Shown here: positions 63,092 to 64,000 of the stretch, piece after piece | Layout of the letters: each line of letters opens with the position of its first letter | Numbering within the stretch: the first letter of the stretch is position 1 | Source: Entomomonas sp945283395 | GTDB taxonomy: Bacteria > Pseudomonadota > Gammaproteobacteria > Pseudomonadales > Pseudomonadaceae | DNA: 64,000 nt | NCBI GenBank assembly: GCA_946480835.1 | Contig: CAMLLC010000002.1 | Span: 186,001-250,000 of the forward strand | Direction: 5' to 3' | Notes under the pieces: generated by a model | Databases searched by the model: none | What the model was told of the DNA's origin: nothing | The model's input: the letters and a program-made list of their open reading frames with translations, nothing else | Translations under genes and position numbers: made by a program

Positions 63092-64000
63092 TTAGTAAGG
63101 TACAGGAGAAGTAGAAATAACTTGTTTATTGAAAATTTGTTTAAATAAAGGTATTAATCGCATACTACCATATTCGGTAAGATGGTTGTCATCAAAATAT
63201 AGAGGCATATTTCCTTCTGTGGCCTTGCATATCTCGTCTTGACAAAAGTAAGGAGTAGGATCTAATAGCTGGACACCACATAAGTCTTTAGCTTCTTCCA
63301 TAACCTCTAAAATATAATGATTTTCTTGCTTATACTTTTCTAAAGGAATATTAATAGAGCTTGCCTGTGAACTGACCATTAAATGTGTAGCCATTTTTTT
63401 TGCTACATTAATAGCAGGACGTGGAATAGGCTTGACTATATATACTGGGCGAGTTTTAGCTACTTTACACATGGTTTGTAAATAGGCTGCTTTATATTGC
63501 TGATAAAAATCATTACGATCTTTGGCAGGTTGTGTAAAATAAAGATTAGGTTTAGTGGTTAAGAAAAAATAGGTCAAAAAATTAGAAAAAACTACAGGAA
63601 CATTGGGATAAGCAGTTGCTAGTAATTTAAATTTGTCCTCTATTAAATGAGAGCAGCCATCTTTACGACCATCTGAAAATTTAGCACCTTCTATCATAGG
63701 GCAAGCAATATAAGCCCATAGTATGGTTGAACCAGTAGTATTGGCTTTTTGGATAGCAGGAAAGATTACGCCAGCGTGGCTATCACCCATGATGATCACT
63801 GAAGGGGCTTGCTCGCCTATTTTACACTCAGGAAAAATAGGCATGTCATGGCTTATCAGACAATGCTTAGTCACTTCATTAGTTTTATGTTCAACTGCAT
63901 AATTGATTTTTTGGAATGTTTCAGAAAATAAACTATTTTGACGTATGTTAGCATGATGTTTTATAAGTGATATCATTAATGCGGCTAGAGCAATAACAAA
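63092..64000 (-). CDS. Second acyltransferase/SGNH protein, C-terminal part (cut by window edge)
   Basis: At least 302 residues; the frame is open to the window edge, and the first visible residues are hydrophobic (FVIALAALMISLI), the end of a membrane segment, so this is the C-terminus of a longer protein, not a separate gene starting near 63976. The SGNH part has VIIMGDSHAG and the DDNHL motif, and aligns with the neighbouring acyltransferase in RPVYIVKPIPRP, PTPYFC and FDDNHLTEYG. Stop at 63092, 25 bases before the start of the next gene, so the two are probably co-transcribed. A tandem duplication is likely. The N-terminal acyltransferase domain is outside the window and inferred. Confidence 0.85.
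   Translation of the reverse strand, partial: FVIALAALMISLIKHHANIRQNSLFSETFQKINYAVEHKTNEVTKHCLISHDMPIFPECKIGEQAPSVIIMGDSHAGVIFPAIQKANTTGSTILWAYIACPMIEGAKFSDGRKDGCSHLIEDKFKLLATAYPNVPVVFSNFLTYFFLTTKPNLYFTQPAKDRNDFYQQYKAAYLQTMCKVAKTRPVYIVKPIPRPAINVAKKMATHLMVSSQASSINIPLEKYKQENHYILEVMEEAKDLCGVQLLDPTPYFCQDEICKATEGNMPLYFDDNHLTEYGSMRLIPLFKQIFNKQVISTSPVPY

Noticed and set aside
1..64000. CRISPR array, tRNA, rRNA, insertion sequence, prophage or integrase
   Set aside because: No regularly spaced repeats, no cloverleaf or rRNA-like stretches, and no transposase or integrase motifs were seen on reading; a dedicated tRNA search was not possible.

Overview
This is a chromosomal window from an AT-rich gammaproteobacterium. 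The gene orders are those of the Pseudomonadaceae: kdsC-kdsD / mlaFEDCB-ibaG-murA-hisG-hisD-hisC; DUF423-thiS-thiG-trmB; efp beside earP; DUF1315-DUF2797-pepN; leuC-leuD-methyltransferase-leuB-asd; hisZ-purA; muxABC-opmB. With the very AT-rich base composition and AT-biased codons, this suggests an insect-gut relative of Pseudomonas such as Entomomonas. That assignment is inference from memory of gene order, not a database match.

Layout. 1-9.8 kb: envelope genes (Kdo synthesis, the Mla phospholipid transporter, MurA) running into hisG-hisD-hisC. 10-14.6 kb, minus strand: EF-P and its rhamnosyltransferase EarP, TrmB, thiazole synthesis (ThiG, ThiS) and a DUF423 membrane protein. 14.7-20 kb: citrate synthase, then DUF1315-DUF2797-pepN. 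20.6-24.1 kb: a four-gene FtrABCD-type iron uptake operon behind a promoter overlapped by a near-consensus Fur box, with a hairpin after the first gene. 24.3-36.5 kb is the most accessory-looking part: a lipoprotein with a palindrome inside its promoter, a glutamine amidotransferase, a bacteriohemerythrin, pta-ackA, SlyD, a drug/metabolite-type exporter, a small DUF2897 protein, a membrane-anchored pilin-like protein, a 17-repeat MORN_2-type protein, a ferritin-like protein and an acetyltransferase. 36.8-42 kb: leucine synthesis and asd. 42-45.5 kb: a CSS-EAL cyclic-di-GMP phosphodiesterase, a membrane-anchored propeller protein and a periplasmic cyclophilin. 45.5-50.6 kb: panB, purA, hisZ and hldE. 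50.7-60.6 kb: a soluble RnfB-like polyferredoxin and the MuxABC-OpmB tripartite RND pump. 60.7 kb to the end: a GFA-family protein and two tandem acyltransferases with C-terminal SGNH domains, the second cut by the window edge.

The genes mostly support the cell envelope (LPS core, peptidoglycan, lipid asymmetry, efflux, O-acetylation), amino-acid and cofactor synthesis, and iron handling. HisG is the short form, and the HisZ it needs lies 40 kb away in the same window. I saw no tRNA, rRNA, CRISPR array, insertion sequence, integrase or prophage gene. No clearly new multi-gene system stands out. The best leads for novelty are the pilin-like protein without a prepilin cleavage site (32466-32972), the MORN_2-type repeat protein (33289-34731), the operator-like palindrome at 24298-24313, and several long intergenic stretches that may be decayed genes.
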